Shown here one piece after another: positions 11,872 through 21,134 of a DNA stretch of 64,000 nt (its first letter is position 1; every line of letters begins with the position of its first letter). This DNA comes from Mesostigma viride (taxonomy: Eukaryota; Streptophyta; Mesostigmatophyceae; Mesostigmatales; Mesostigmataceae), in assembly GCA_009746045.1 (NCBI GenBank), contig RPFO01000078.1:328882-392881 (forward strand). The letters run 5' to 3'. Below the pieces are notes generated by a model. The model had not been told where the DNA came from and searched no databases. It was given only the letters and a program-made list of their open reading frames with translations. The position numbers and the translations under genes are program-made.

Positions 11872-12057
11872 CCAATACGCCGTATAATACGGTAAATACG
11901 CCATATTATACAATACGGCGGTTTTTGCTTACGAACGTACTAGAAATACGCGTATTGCGTTCTCAACGCAAATACGGCGCATAGTCCGTATTTTTCGCGT
12001 ATTATACAGCGCCCGGCACCGGAATTTGGCGCCAGAGCTAGTTTTGGCGTATAGCTC

Positions 12058-12783
12058 ATGCAGCCGACAGCCTTGCGCGCCAAAAGTGAACCGCCGCTAC
12101 CGAAGCTGAGGCCTGAGGCCGAACACTACACATGCAAAAGGTGCTGCCGCCTGTGTACCGGGCAGTTTGGTAGCACAGTCCTGGAATTTACTAGCTGCAT
12201 GGAAAGTAGAGCGATGGCGCACGGTCGAGGCAAGGAACCTGACCTCGGCATAAACTACGATGACATGTCAGAGTCGGAGTACGAAGTGGCCCGAGCACGA
12301 CATCTTGCTAGCTTGGAGCTAGATGATGATGCCGACAACAATGACGGTGGGGACGAGGAGCCTACTGGCCCCGACAACAGTGGGGACGAGGGGGATGGTG
12401 ATGCAAAGCGGGCCAAGGCTGCCGTTTGGGAGTTCGTCAAGAAGGAGCGCATTGTAGTGAACGGCCTGCTGACGAACAACTACAAGCAATCCCGCCTTCA
12501 GTGTGGCATTACCTGGAAGGGGAGCGCCACTAGGGCAAAGCTCCACATCATGGGCAAGCCTTGGTGCCGGGATGTGAAGCCTTGCCCCAATCCGCCGAAG
12601 GCATATAGGGTGTATTTGCAGGGGATTTTCAGGGCCAAGGACCTGAAGAGGCGTGGCCAAGCGGACCACATGGAGCTCGTGACCAAGCGGCAGCGACTCA
12701 ACTGGGATGGCCTCGTGGAGGGCAGCGCATCTGAGTGGCACGACGCCCAGGTTGGCTCTTCACAACAGCAAGCAGAACTGTAG
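12058..12783 (+). CDS. Acidic protein with degenerate BED-like finger, likely hAT transposase N-terminal part
   Basis: The 241-residue ORF has a strongly acidic low-complexity segment (residues about 85-122, rich in D, E, N and G), then VWEFVKKERI and a segment with C-x-W-x-GS-x-TRAKLHIMGKP and DVKPC, which has the spacing of the second half of a BED finger (Trp/Gly/Ser...His...Cys). The basic KRRGQ..KRQR stretch could be a nuclear signal. Length and content fit the first exon or N-terminal remnant of a hAT transposase; no DDE catalytic region follows before the piggyBac derivative at 13414. An inner ATG at 12199 is an alternative start. A domesticated DNA-binding protein cannot be excluded. 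Confidence 0.55.
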   Translation: MQPTALRAKSEPPLPKLRPEAEHYTCKRCCRLCTGQFGSTVLEFTSCMESRAMAHGRGKEPDLGINYDDMSESEYEVARARHLASLELDDDADNNDGGDEEPTGPDNSGDEGDGDAKRAKAAVWEFVKKERIVVNGLLTNNYKQSRLQCGITWKGSATRAKLHIMGKPWCRDVKPCPNPPKAYRVYLQGIFRAKDLKRRGQADHMELVTKRQRLNWDGLVEGSASEWHDAQVGSSQQQAEL

Positions 12784-13409
12784 ATAGATAGGATTTTACA
12801 TCTCATATGATGATGCATGACGTTGTATGTATGGCATGGTCAGGTGGCTGCCTGCATGTGTTTATGGCATGGTGCATGACAGTGTATGGAATGGTGGTTG
12901 CCTGCTGCAATGATGCATGTCTCAAGAACTTAAGATAGATGGGATTTTACATCTCATCATGATGCATGTTCATGGCATGGGTGGTGATGCTACCTGCATT
13001 TGTTTATTGCCATGTTGGTTTTGGCCTTTTGGGCTTCTGGGCGGAGGAACTGGACCTTCTTGCCGTATGACTTCGCAATTAATTAATGGTTGTCATTATT
13101 AAGGAATAAAGAATCACGTCAATTAGCATTAATAAATTAATGTCATGGCATGCATGGCTGCCTGCAATTGTGTTTAGTAGGGCATGGTGCATGACATTGT
13201 ATGCATGGAATAAAGATTAGTTCAATTACGAATGGGTGAGTATACATCACACTTTGAACATGCACATGCAACTATAGACAACCAAGTGAGTGTCAATAGG
13301 CTATGACCTCTACGTGCATTGCATTGGTATTCATCAAGTTTGAGACATAAGCTAGAGTTTTTGAGAGGCACACCCATGGGATAAGCACCTTATAATATTT
13401 TATCCTATT
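12784..13409. repeat. Degenerate direct repeats after the BED-finger ORF
   Basis: The words GGGATTTTACATCTCAT and GATGCATGTTCATGGCATGG recur in variant form at about 12788-12870 and 12933-12985, with further TGCATGACATTGTATG words to 13205. No ORF of interest. Confidence 0.5.
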
Positions 13410-13413
13410 TTAA

Positions 13414-15089
13414 CCCCTACATGGTCTTGCTGCCGATTTTCCGCCAAAAAGTGACTTCCAGCCGATTTATCGGCACCTACTCGGGGGACCAGTTTCCGAG
13501 ATTACTATTGGGAATTCGGAAAAGTTTAGCTGAGAAGAATGAAAGTTTATAAGTTTCTCCAGAACATGATACTAGGGTTTGCTATATTTTGACAAAGTTA
13601 TAGAGGTGTTCTGGCCGGTCAAAGTACAAGGGGTCAGGGTACTTTTTCACGTACAACGTGCATTCCGGAAAACGACGACCTGGCCATGGCGGCTTGCGCC
13701 CACGCATTGCATTAACGTTTGCGTTCGAATTTTCTGGCCAACCTTGGGATATTGATTTTATACGTCCTAAAGATCATACAGGCCAATTTTTGGTTCGCGG
13801 GAATGCCATTTGATAGGTGTCGGCAGCGTTCTTGCTGGAAAAAACTGCGATCAGGCCGGACGATAGAAACGTTGACAGCAATACCTTTCCCGCGTATTTT
13901 AAAGGACATATTGGTTTCTTTGTACTTTTTATGATGATTTGTAGTCGTAAACGTGCAAGGGTGGCCAGAAATCGCCGAATCCAGCGACCATGCTGCACAA
14001 CTTTGGTGTGCCACAATGCGCCATTTTGCGGCCACCGCCTGGGCCAAGGTAACGCCATCCATGCCTGGTAAAGCTTAAGCATCGTTTTCCTATCGATGTT
14101 TGACGTTTATATATACGTTCTAGCTTGTGTAGCACATTCTTTTTGCATTATTCATGCTCTTTCTTGACCCTGGCCTGGCCCCTTTCTAAAACACCCTTCT
14201 TAGATGCTTCCCTCAGTCAGTTGACCTGCCACAGGGTGATGCTGATAAGTTTTAGAGGCTGTATGGGTTTGAATACCTCCATATATGTTTGTTATACATT
14301 TCCCATACACATATTGCATCATGAGTGTGAGGCAGTTGGCTGGTCTCTGTGGCATCATCAAGCACGTAACTGGTGAGTAGAAGCTTCCCATTGACAGCAT
14401 GTGCCACCAGGTGTGCTGGCCATCACCTGGCAAGCTATAGCAGCTTAGGCCTAGTTTATCCTTGCTAGGGCAGGCTGAAATAGGCTCAACATTACTAGTT
14501 TGTTGGTGGCTGCCTCCTAGAATGCATGCCTTGCGTAGGGTATCCGTACCACGTTACCTACGTGCATGGACAAGGTGGCACCTGCACATAGGTGCCATGT
14601 AAGGGCAGTGTGAAGATGCAGTTATGCTTCCCCATCATTGTGGAAGGGAAATGTATTGTTTGGCATGGTTGGTGGCCATATTAGTAGGTAGTATGCCCAC
14701 CCCTACCCCCTTGGTTGCTTTTTACCAACGGTACCCCTATGGGCTGTACTGGGTGTAACTGCTGGTATACCCACCCAAATGATGACCCCAATGGCTCAAA
14801 CTGTTGAGCAACTAATTGTTTATCATCCCTGAAGTGGTAGGTGCCTAGGTCTTATAACATAATTCAAAAAATGAAAACGCTCGTCTTGACCCCCCTGACT
14901 CTGACGGCAGTTATATATGGCCTACCCTGCATATATGTGAGGTTGTGATATATCACGGCTTAGGGCAACTCATGGACATGCTTGGCCCCCAAGGACAGCC
15001 ATTGGATATTGCTAGGTTGTACACGGGCTGGTTTACAAAATAGGTGAGTTACTGCCGATTTATCGGCAGCATTTCCGCCCATTTAGGGG
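13414..15089. mobile_element. Non-autonomous piggyBac-type element with TTAA target duplication
   Basis: Seen: TTAA at 13410-13413 and 15090-15093 directly flanks inverted ends CCCCTACATGG and CCATTTAGGGG-like (CCCATTTAGGGG). A TTAA duplication with ends beginning CCC is diagnostic of piggyBac elements. The 1676-bp body shares its first ~230 bp and its right part with the transposase-bearing copy at 46226-51760 and much of its length with 23326-26730. No transposase is encoded. TGCCGATT...AATCGGCA-type short inverted repeats lie just inside both ends (13431 and 15053) and may be binding sites. Confidence 0.85.
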
Positions 15090-15194
15090 TTAAAATCCAC
15101 TTTTCCGGTCAAAAAAACACTTTTTGAGCTTTTGGCGTATAATACGCGTATAATACGAAATATGCAATACGCCGAGGTTTTGCCGTATTGCCGT

Positions 15195-15403
15195 ATTTGG
15201 TGAGCTATGCTCATTTTATCTATGACTAACCTGCTGAGCGGAGAATGCAACGCCGTATAGCACCAAAAGAAAAAATAATTTTAGAAAAAATATTTTTTGT
15301 GCTGGCACCCGTACCCCAGCCACCCAGGTAGGGGTTGGCTGGACAGGTGGTTGCTATAAAAGGTGGGCTTCCATTCTAGGGAAGCAGGTTGTTTCTTTTG
15401 CCT
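15195..15403 (+). repeat. Split direct repeat A1
   Basis: Matches 19992-20200 over 209 bp with almost no differences. Begins with the palindrome TGAGCtatGCTCA followed by TTTTAT, and contains a TATA-like box and a GCTTCC/GGAAGC hairpin (15368-15385). Confidence 0.9.
15355..15361 (+). promoter_or_regulatory. TATA-like box in repeat A1
   Basis: TATAAAA lies about 117 bp before the gag-like ATG, inside A1, the place where DIRS-class elements carry their promoter. The copy in A2 (about 20152-20158) would face the B2 repeat. Promoter activity is inferred. Confidence 0.5.
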
Positions 15404-15471
15404 GAGAACCTCACGTGACCACATCACAAAAAACAAAATGCAATACAACACATCAAGCATTATAACCCACC

Positions 15472-16494
15472 ATGACCTCAGTGACAGCCCCAGAGCGAAA
15501 TTTCATAGCAAAGCTCAAGCAAGAAGCCAGGGAGGGATGCACCCTCAAGGAGGCCGCGACTGCGGTCCAGAAGATCCTAGGGGAGGGGCATTGGCTAGAG
15601 CCGATCCAGAAGCTCAATCCGGGGCGTGCCAAGAACGTCATGGACGTGTTGGAGAAAAGGGGGTTTGTCAGCGACTGGGATGGGGAGGAGGCCCTGGCCG
15701 ATGTGCCAGCAGCGCAACTGGGGGAGGCTATTGCAGAGCCGGATCCACCAGTGTCAGCAGGTGGGGTGGGAGCTGGGGTTGTTCCCCCTTCGGCAGGTGG
15801 AAGCGGAGGGGCGGGGCATGGTGGAGCGGGCGCAGGGGAGGACGATGGCGCTCCTGGGGCGATGGACCTGGATGTGGCGGACCTAGACCGAAACATAGGT
15901 CGGCTGCTGGGGACCGAGACGGGCTATGCAGCGCCAGCGGGAGGGCTTCCATCCCGGCCGGGCAACGCCCGCACTGGCGGAGATATTGGCGACCTGATAT
16001 CGGCCATGTCGAAGCTGCTGGACCAGGCAAAGACTCCAGCGACTGCAAGCCTAGCCGCAGCGGCGACTGCTGGCAGGCTGGCGCGCACGAAGGGGGTGGC
16101 GCTGAGCGGGCATGCAGTGCCGGTCCTGGTGAGCAACATGCTGGAGGCGGTGCTGCCGGGGATGCTGGACTACGCGGAGAGCGTGGGGGGGAAGTCAATC
16201 CGTGCATCGTTAATGCTGACGATGCACGGCAGATCAGCCAGCGGGGAGAGGCGGATGCTGCTCCTGCAGATGGCAGGAATTCTGGACACGATGGTGACAG
16301 AATTTGGCTACTGGGCCACGCCACGCTCCGAAGTAATTCTGGAGCTGGCAGCAGCCGAGTACCTGGCAAAGCTGATCACGGCATGCCAGCTGGTGGATGT
16401 GGGGTCGACGGGTGGAAGGGGACTCCGTCGGCAATGCTGCCATTCCAGGAGGGTGGAGCAATGCTGGCGTCTCCGGCGGTGCGGGCGGCGATGA
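15472..16494 (+). CDS. Gag-like ORF of the DIRS-like element
   Basis: The 340-residue ORF starts 69 bp after repeat A1 with an ATG in ACCATGACC context. An N-terminal charged alpha-helical part (residues 1-85) is followed by a Gly/Ala/Pro-rich linker (about 85-125) and a second helical, Ala/Leu-rich part (about 130-315). No zinc knuckle is seen. Position as first ORF before the reverse transcriptase and the composition fit the poorly conserved gag-like protein of DIRS/PAT elements, expected to package the RNA. A longer overlapping ORF in another frame (15363-16574) is Gly/Arg-rich; I take most of it as a shadow. The exact C-terminus is uncertain. Confidence 0.6.
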   Translation: MTSVTAPERNFIAKLKQEAREGCTLKEAATAVQKILGEGHWLEPIQKLNPGRAKNVMDVLEKRGFVSDWDGEEALADVPAAQLGEAIAEPDPPVSAGGVGAGVVPPSAGGSGGAGHGGAGAGEDDGAPGAMDLDVADLDRNIGRLLGTETGYAAPAGGLPSRPGNARTGGDIGDLISAMSKLLDQAKTPATASLAAAATAGRLARTKGVALSGHAVPVLVSNMLEAVLPGMLDYAESVGGKSIRASLMLTMHGRSASGERRMLLLQMAGILDTMVTEFGYWATPRSEVILELAAAEYLAKLITACQLVDVGSTGGRGLRRQCCHSRRVEQCWRLRRCGRR

Positions 16495-16770
16495 GCATGG
16501 GGAAGCTGCAGCACAAGCTGGAGCAGGGTCCCGGCAAGAAGGGGCAGGGCGGCCCGTCCAACAACAACAAGTGAGGGAGCGGTGCCTTCTTCCACTACCT
16601 CTTCCAGCACCCCTGCCACCTCGTGACTGGTGGCAGCAGGTACGCTCAGGCCGTAGGCGCGATAGGATGAGTCGGGCTTTTAATGCTCGCACACTAGCCT
16701 GTCAGACGGTTAGGGCGTTAAACTGGATGGGGGGGGGGGGCGAGACCCGCCTGCTGTAGATTCAGCCCGT

Positions 16771-19275
16771 GTGCCCGGGCCTCTGCAGCAGGCGGCCCTA
16801 GATGGGATCGATGATGCTTGCAGGTCCTTTGTCCGCCGGAACGGTGGTTCCGTAGCGGCAATGGCAGGATCTGTAGTGGATGGGGGTGAATATGCTGAAG
16901 GAGCCCCTTACGAACCGTTAGTGGCCGCACGCTTGGCCTTGCCTGGTCCGGGGGAAGGTGGCCAAGTGGATGTGCTGAACTTACTACCCCCCTCTTGGGG
17001 AGCAATTTTGAATGATGAGAGTAGGATGGTACGGACGCTGAGCCCAGCAGAGCGGATCTTGCAGAAGTCGATGCGGATCTCGCGGGGGTGTAGCATGGAG
17101 GAGTTCGCGCGGGTTTGCACGGTGTGTGTGGAGAGGGGGATTTTGGGTGGATTTTTTGAGGAGGAGCCGCCTATGGTGAACGGTACTTTTGGGGTCGGAA
17201 AGCCCGACGGCCGTATACGGCTGATTGTGGACAACCGGCGTGGCAACATGCCACTACCAGATCCTATGCCCGCTTTTTTACCACACCTTGGCGTGATTTG
17301 CGATTTGCCCACGCGCGCTGGGGAGGATGTTTTTGGGGGCGTATCAGATTTGGATTCGTACTACAACAGACTCCGCCTGCCAGTTTGGATGCGGCGGTAC
17401 TGTGCGTGGATGCCGGTGTGGTCGGATCTGGTGGGCCTGAGTGGGGCTCGTCGGAAGGTGTGGCCGTGGATGTTGTGCTGGCCAATGGGCAACAAGCTGG
17501 CCGTCGCCGTGGCCCAGTGTGTGCATCAGTCTGTGTTGTACCGCTGTGGCCCCAAGCCGCCGTTGGAGGCTAGTCGTGGGCTGAGCATCAACATGTCCGC
17601 GCTGATCCTGGTGGCGGAGGCCAACGAGGCGGGGGAGACCGTCCGGCTGAGGCTGGAGGAGGACCCTGCTGCGCCCTTGGCGCCCTCGCCGTGCTTCGAA
17701 TCTCGGCAGGATCTGGAAGGTATGCATGCTGTGACGATCGATGACCTCCATTTCACCCACTGTGCGTCGGTGGATGGGGTGAATCAGCAGCTAGATCGTG
17801 TTCAGGCTGCCTACGCCGCTGTTGGGCTGGTGCAGAAGTCTGACAAGGTGGTACGGGCGACAGCAGAGCAGACTGGTGTGCAGGCGGTGGGGGTCATTCA
17901 CCAAAGAGATGGTGACGTGGTGCCTGTTCCTGAGCGTGTGGTGGCAGTTATCGCTGCTACTCATAGAATCTTAGATCGCGGGTTTACATACTACCGCGAA
18001 CTTAGTTCTGTGCTTGGGAAGTGGGTGTGGATGCATCTGCTGTGCCGCCCCATGCTTTCGGTGTGGTCTGAGACGTACCGGCTGCTAGCAGCCATGAATG
18101 CCTCCCTGCCTGGGCGCCGCTGGCGCCTCCCTGCGGGGGCCCGCCAGGAGCTTCAGGCGGCGATCGACCTGGCCCCCTTTTTGAGGGCGGCCAGGGCCCG
18201 GCCCCTTTCTGACCGGGTCGTCGCAAGTGATGCGAGCGGCTCCGGCGGTGGGGTGGTCTACAGGGACCTGCCTGGGGCCGATTGTGCCCGGCTGGCGACC
18301 CGGCGCGAAGCGCGGGGGTGGCGGACGACAGCTTTAACGTCTGGGGAGGACTGGGACCTGGAGCGCATGGAGGAGGGGGACTACAGCCTGCTGGATAGTG
18401 GCCACTGGCGTACGGCACTGTCCTACCGGTGGCGGGGGCAGCCTAACCACATCAACGTCAAGGAGGCGATTGCTGCGACACAGGGGGTCGAGTGGTCGTG
18501 CCGGACCAAGGCGTGTCGAGGTAAGCGAGTCGTCCGGCTCGTAGACTCCAGTGCTGTGGTGGGGGCGTTTGTCAGAGGGCGGTCGTCTTCCTACCGCCTC
18601 AACCAACTGGTTCGGCGCTACTGCGCTCTGTCACTGGCTGGCGACATGCAGAGCCACTGGGTCTGGGTGACTACCAACCACAACCCAGCTGACAAGGCCA
18701 GTCGGCGTGGCGCTTGGATTCCTGACTTGACCCGGTGTGGTGACGTGCATCCCAACCCTGGGCCTGAGGGGGCGCGACGCCCTCGGGACTTGGCACTTTT
18801 GGAGGGCACAGTCAACCCTGTGTCTACCTTGCCAGCGTACCGGCGCGCGGCGGCTGTCTACGTGGCGTGGGCGCCACCTGGCCCTGTCGACCCAGCTGAC
18901 GCGGAAGCCATTTTCTGTGAGTGGATTTCTGCTGTCTACCATGCCAGAGGCGGGCGGGGGCGTACCTTATGCCAGCACGCCAAGGCCTGTCTGCACCTGT
19001 ACTACCCCGACATTGTTCGGAATGGGTACTGGCGGACCGCCTGCTTGCAGGTTGGCAGCGCCGGGGTTGTTCCGGCTGTCAGCCCTCCGCCTATGCCCTG
19101 GCGCCTTTGCTATTTCACTGCCCTGTTGCTAGTTTCACTCATCCCGGCCACCCCCTTTTCGAGCCAGGGCCCACGGTCGGTGCCCTGGTGCTGCGCAACC
19201 CCAAAACTGCGCAGGGGGCGGCCCAGCACGTCCTCATCCGGGATCCACTTTCTTTGTGGCTCCTGCGACGCCTGA
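16771..19275 (+). CDS. Reverse transcriptase and RNase H of the DIRS-like element
   Basis: The 834-residue ORF has the reverse transcriptase blocks in order: VGKPDGRIRLIVDNRR near residue 142, SDLDSYYNRL at 192 (first catalytic Asp), PMGNKLAVAVAQ at 238 and TIDDLHF at 322 (the catalytic Asp pair). RNase H follows with ASDASG (D487), VKEA (E565), VDSS (D592) and HNPADKASR (D641). This RT/RNase H type, with no integrase, is that of DIRS elements; it copies the element RNA to DNA and removes the RNA. GDVHPNPGP at residues 657-665 resembles a 2A ribosome-skipping signal, after which recombinase-like N-terminal sequence begins. It overlaps the recombinase ORF at 18921. The first 100 residues show no domain. 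Confidence 0.85.
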   Translation: MPGPLQQAALDGIDDACRSFVRRNGGSVAAMAGSVVDGGEYAEGAPYEPLVAARLALPGPGEGGQVDVLNLLPPSWGAILNDESRMVRTLSPAERILQKSMRISRGCSMEEFARVCTVCVERGILGGFFEEEPPMVNGTFGVGKPDGRIRLIVDNRRGNMPLPDPMPAFLPHLGVICDLPTRAGEDVFGGVSDLDSYYNRLRLPVWMRRYCAWMPVWSDLVGLSGARRKVWPWMLCWPMGNKLAVAVAQCVHQSVLYRCGPKPPLEASRGLSINMSALILVAEANEAGETVRLRLEEDPAAPLAPSPCFESRQDLEGMHAVTIDDLHFTHCASVDGVNQQLDRVQAAYAAVGLVQKSDKVVRATAEQTGVQAVGVIHQRDGDVVPVPERVVAVIAATHRILDRGFTYYRELSSVLGKWVWMHLLCRPMLSVWSETYRLLAAMNASLPGRRWRLPAGARQELQAAIDLAPFLRAARARPLSDRVVASDASGSGGGVVYRDLPGADCARLATRREARGWRTTALTSGEDWDLERMEEGDYSLLDSGHWRTALSYRWRGQPNHINVKEAIAATQGVEWSCRTKACRGKRVVRLVDSSAVVGAFVRGRSSSYRLNQLVRRYCALSLAGDMQSHWVWVTTNHNPADKASRRGAWIPDLTRCGDVHPNPGPEGARRPRDLALLEGTVNPVSTLPAYRRAAAVYVAWAPPGPVDPADAEAIFCEWISAVYHARGGRGRTLCQHAKACLHLYYPDIVRNGYWRTACLQVGSAGVVPAVSPPPMPWRLCYFTALLLVSLIPATPFSSQGPRSVPWCCATPKLRRGRPSTSSSGIHFLCGSCDA

Positions 19276-19601
19276 CGGCTGGCCAGCCCTCGGATGCACT
19301 CCTCTTTCGGGGCTTAACGTACAGCCAGGCTAGGCAGCAGTGGGAGGCTGTGCAGGCCCGCATGGGCATCCCGGGGATGTTTTCTTTTCACAGCCTCCGG
19401 CATGGGGGGGCGACGCACGACGCCATCGCTGGCGAGTCGCCGGAGGCCATCCAGCTGCGCCGCCGGTGGGCTTCAGCCCTTTCGGTCACGCGCTACATTG
19501 GCCTCCACCGCACCCTCCTGGGACGCGACATCCTCTGGGCTCAGGCCCTGGGTTTTGACCCAGCGGGTTTCCGGCGCCACTTCGGTGGCGTCGAGTTTTG
19601 A
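18921..19601 (+). CDS. Tyrosine recombinase of the DIRS-like element
   Basis: The ORF encodes the catalytic domain of a tyrosine recombinase: FSFHSLRHGGATHD carries the H-x-x-R-H box (H157, R160, H161) and VTRYIG gives the nucleophile Tyr192, 32 residues on, at normal spacing. LLFRGLTYSQARQQW-like helices precede it. In DIRS elements this enzyme inserts a circular DNA copy by strand exchange instead of DDE integration. It lies at the 3' end of the coding region, overlapping the RT ORF in another frame; the N-terminal core-binding part is probably in the RT frame. How the two frames are used is not resolved here. Confidence 0.8.
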   Translation: MDFCCLPCQRRAGAYLMPARQGLSAPVLPRHCSEWVLADRLLAGWQRRGCSGCQPSAYALAPLLFHCPVASFTHPGHPLFEPGPTVGALVLRNPKTAQGAAQHVLIRDPLSLWLLRRLTAGQPSDALLFRGLTYSQARQQWEAVQARMGIPGMFSFHSLRHGGATHDAIAGESPEAIQLRRRWASALSVTRYIGLHRTLLGRDILWAQALGFDPAGFRRHFGGVEF

Positions 19602-19796
19602 CGTCTTCCTGTCTTTATCTCTCGTCTTTTAGCTATCAACTGACCTCACCCTTGTGTGGGGGGTCAGGGGGGAAATGGTTTAACTAACCCGAGGGTGAAC
19701 CTGGGTTGGGACAAAGTACCCCCATAGCTAGGTAGTTAAAGTTTTCTTTTTTGCATGTCCTACGTATTTTTGGCTGTTAGCCATGTAAGGAGATGT

Positions 19797-19994
19797 GGGT
19801 AGAGCAGGGGCACAGCTGCTGTGGGCTGGCCCTGCACATTCACACAGTGTGAACACCCTAGCATACAGATGGCCGTGTTGCCATCTGGTAGACATGTCTG
19901 TGTTATTCCACCGTATAGAGCTAGCACACATATTGTAATAAGTTTGATGTTTTGTGGTGATGCATGCAAAGCAAGGCAGGGCCAGAAATGGATT
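19797..19994 (+). repeat. Split direct repeat B1
   Basis: Matches 20225-20422 over 198 bp with few differences. It ends CCAGAAATGGATT, overlapping the first three bases (ATT) of A2. Confidence 0.9.
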
Positions 19995-20200
19995 TGGTGA
20001 GCTATGCTCATTTTATCTATGACTAACCTGCTGAGCGGAGAATGCAACCCCGTATAGCACCAAAAGAAAAAATAATTTTAGAAAAAATATTTTTTGTGCT
20101 GGCACCCGTACCCCAGCCACCCAGGTAAGGGTTGGCTGGACAGGTGGTTGCTATAAAAGGTGGGCTTCCATTCTAGGGAAGCAGGTTGTTTCTTTTGCCT
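19992..20200 (+). repeat. Split direct repeat A2
   Basis: Second copy of 15195-15403. Directly followed by a CCCACCC tract enclosed by TTTTGCC and GGCAAAA. Confidence 0.9.
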
Positions 20201-20224
20201 CCCACCCACCCACCCTGGCAAAAG
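20201..20224 (+). repeat. CCCA tract and hairpin at the A2/B2 joint
   Basis: Three to four CCCA units lie in the loop of TTTTGCC (20194-20200) and GGCAAAA. The same kind of tract occupies the joint of the non-coding families. Confidence 0.8.
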
Positions 20225-20422
20225 GGGTAGAGCAGGGCCACAGCTGCTGTGGGCTGGCCCTGCACATTCACATAGTGTGCTCACCCTAGCATAAAGATGG
20301 CCGTGTTGCCATCTGGTAGACATGTCTGTGTTATTCCGCCGTATAGAGCTAGCACACATATTGTAATAAATTTGATGTTTTGTGGTGATGCATGCAAAGC
20401 AAGGCAAGGCCAGAAATGGATT
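20225..20422 (+). repeat. Split direct repeat B2 and element end
   Basis: Second copy of B1. It ends ...GGATT; the flanking sequence resumes with GCCGTATTGG, continuing the CCGTATT motif found before A1. Confidence 0.9.
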
Positions 20423-20522
20423 GCCGTATTGGAGACCTGCCACAAATGCAGCAGTTAACAGTGGCCTTAAGGTTTCTCAATCCGCACGCGGAAGCAAGAA
20501 GCCTCCAGGGTGGGAGGGAGGG

Positions 20523-21134
20523 GAAAGAAACAATTGCGGATCATTGCCTGCCTAGCTTGCTTAAGGCATGGCCCGCCGACACACAAGCTGACATCATCCT
20601 AAATTAATTAACACCGGCATGCGTCACACACCGGCCTGAACAGTGCTGAAAACGCCACTACAAACAGCGTGGCCACGCACCCCCAGGATAGTGCGTTAAC
20701 CGTACAGGTAGTTGTACAAGGTTCCCAAGACTGACAAACATAAAACGCGCCCATCGACCCCTTGGGCCGGTCCGAATCCACTATACAATAATTAATCACG
20801 ACTCACTAAATAACCCAAATCAGCCAAAGATTCGGTAAGCAACCAGCCGACCCTACAGGTCCCCACCTAACCTCAGCTGGTGCAACCAAACACGAATCTT
20901 TGCAAGTGAAGTCGTATAAAACCTACAATTAATTTTCTCGGACCGCTAATTAATAGCCACCGACCCTTATAAACAACCGGGTCATCCAAGGAAAATTCGG
21001 GCGAGCAGGAAACCCTTTGTACAAATCGAATTAGTCAGCCCATGTCGCAGACAGCCTTCCACATCCAGGCCAAGGCATGGCGGCCTTATCTTTCCCGCAT
21101 GCGTTAATTAAACTATATTCAGAGAAAACCGATT
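20523..21134 (-). repeat. 612-bp repeat, family G block A2
   Basis: Nearly identical to 22097-22713; begins GAAAGAAACAATTGCGG and ends AGAGAAAACCGATT on the plus strand. Confidence 0.9.

Larger units (their letters stand above)
15195..20422 (+). mobile_element. DIRS/PAT-like tyrosine-recombinase retrotransposon with split direct repeats
   Basis: Seen: A1 (15195-15403), coding region, B1 (19797-19994), A2 (19992-20200), CCCA tract (20201-20215) and B2 (20225-20422). A1/A2 are 209 bp and B1/B2 198 bp, nearly identical. The coding part has a gag-like ORF, a reverse transcriptase with RNase H and a tyrosine recombinase; there is no DDE integrase and no methyltransferase ORF, as in PAT and Kangaroo rather than DIRS1. 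Both element ends coincide with ATT, and no target duplication is seen, as expected for recombinase insertion. The near identity of the paired repeats suggests a young copy. It looks nearly whole; the coding parts use more than one frame, which DIRS elements commonly do, so at most one or two breaks. Confidence 0.9.
11872..20432. mobile_element. Possible hAT-like host element with AATACG-rich ends, heavily interrupted
   Basis: CCAATACGCC with many AATACG/CGTATT words at 11872-12010 is matched in inverse by GGCGTATAATACGCG...CCGTATT at 15130-15194 and CCGTATTGG at 20424-20432, on the far side of the DIRS-like element. Between them lie a BED-finger ORF, a TTAA-flanked piggyBac derivative (13414-15089) and the DIRS-like element (15195-20422). 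This would make it a hAT-like element with two insertions. I see no clean 8-bp target duplication, so the boundaries are weak. Confidence 0.4.

Noticed and set aside
15363-16574. 403-residue Gly/Arg-rich ORF
   Set aside because: Overlaps the gag-like ORF at 15472 in another frame and mostly has shadow composition; the 15472 frame looks more protein-like.
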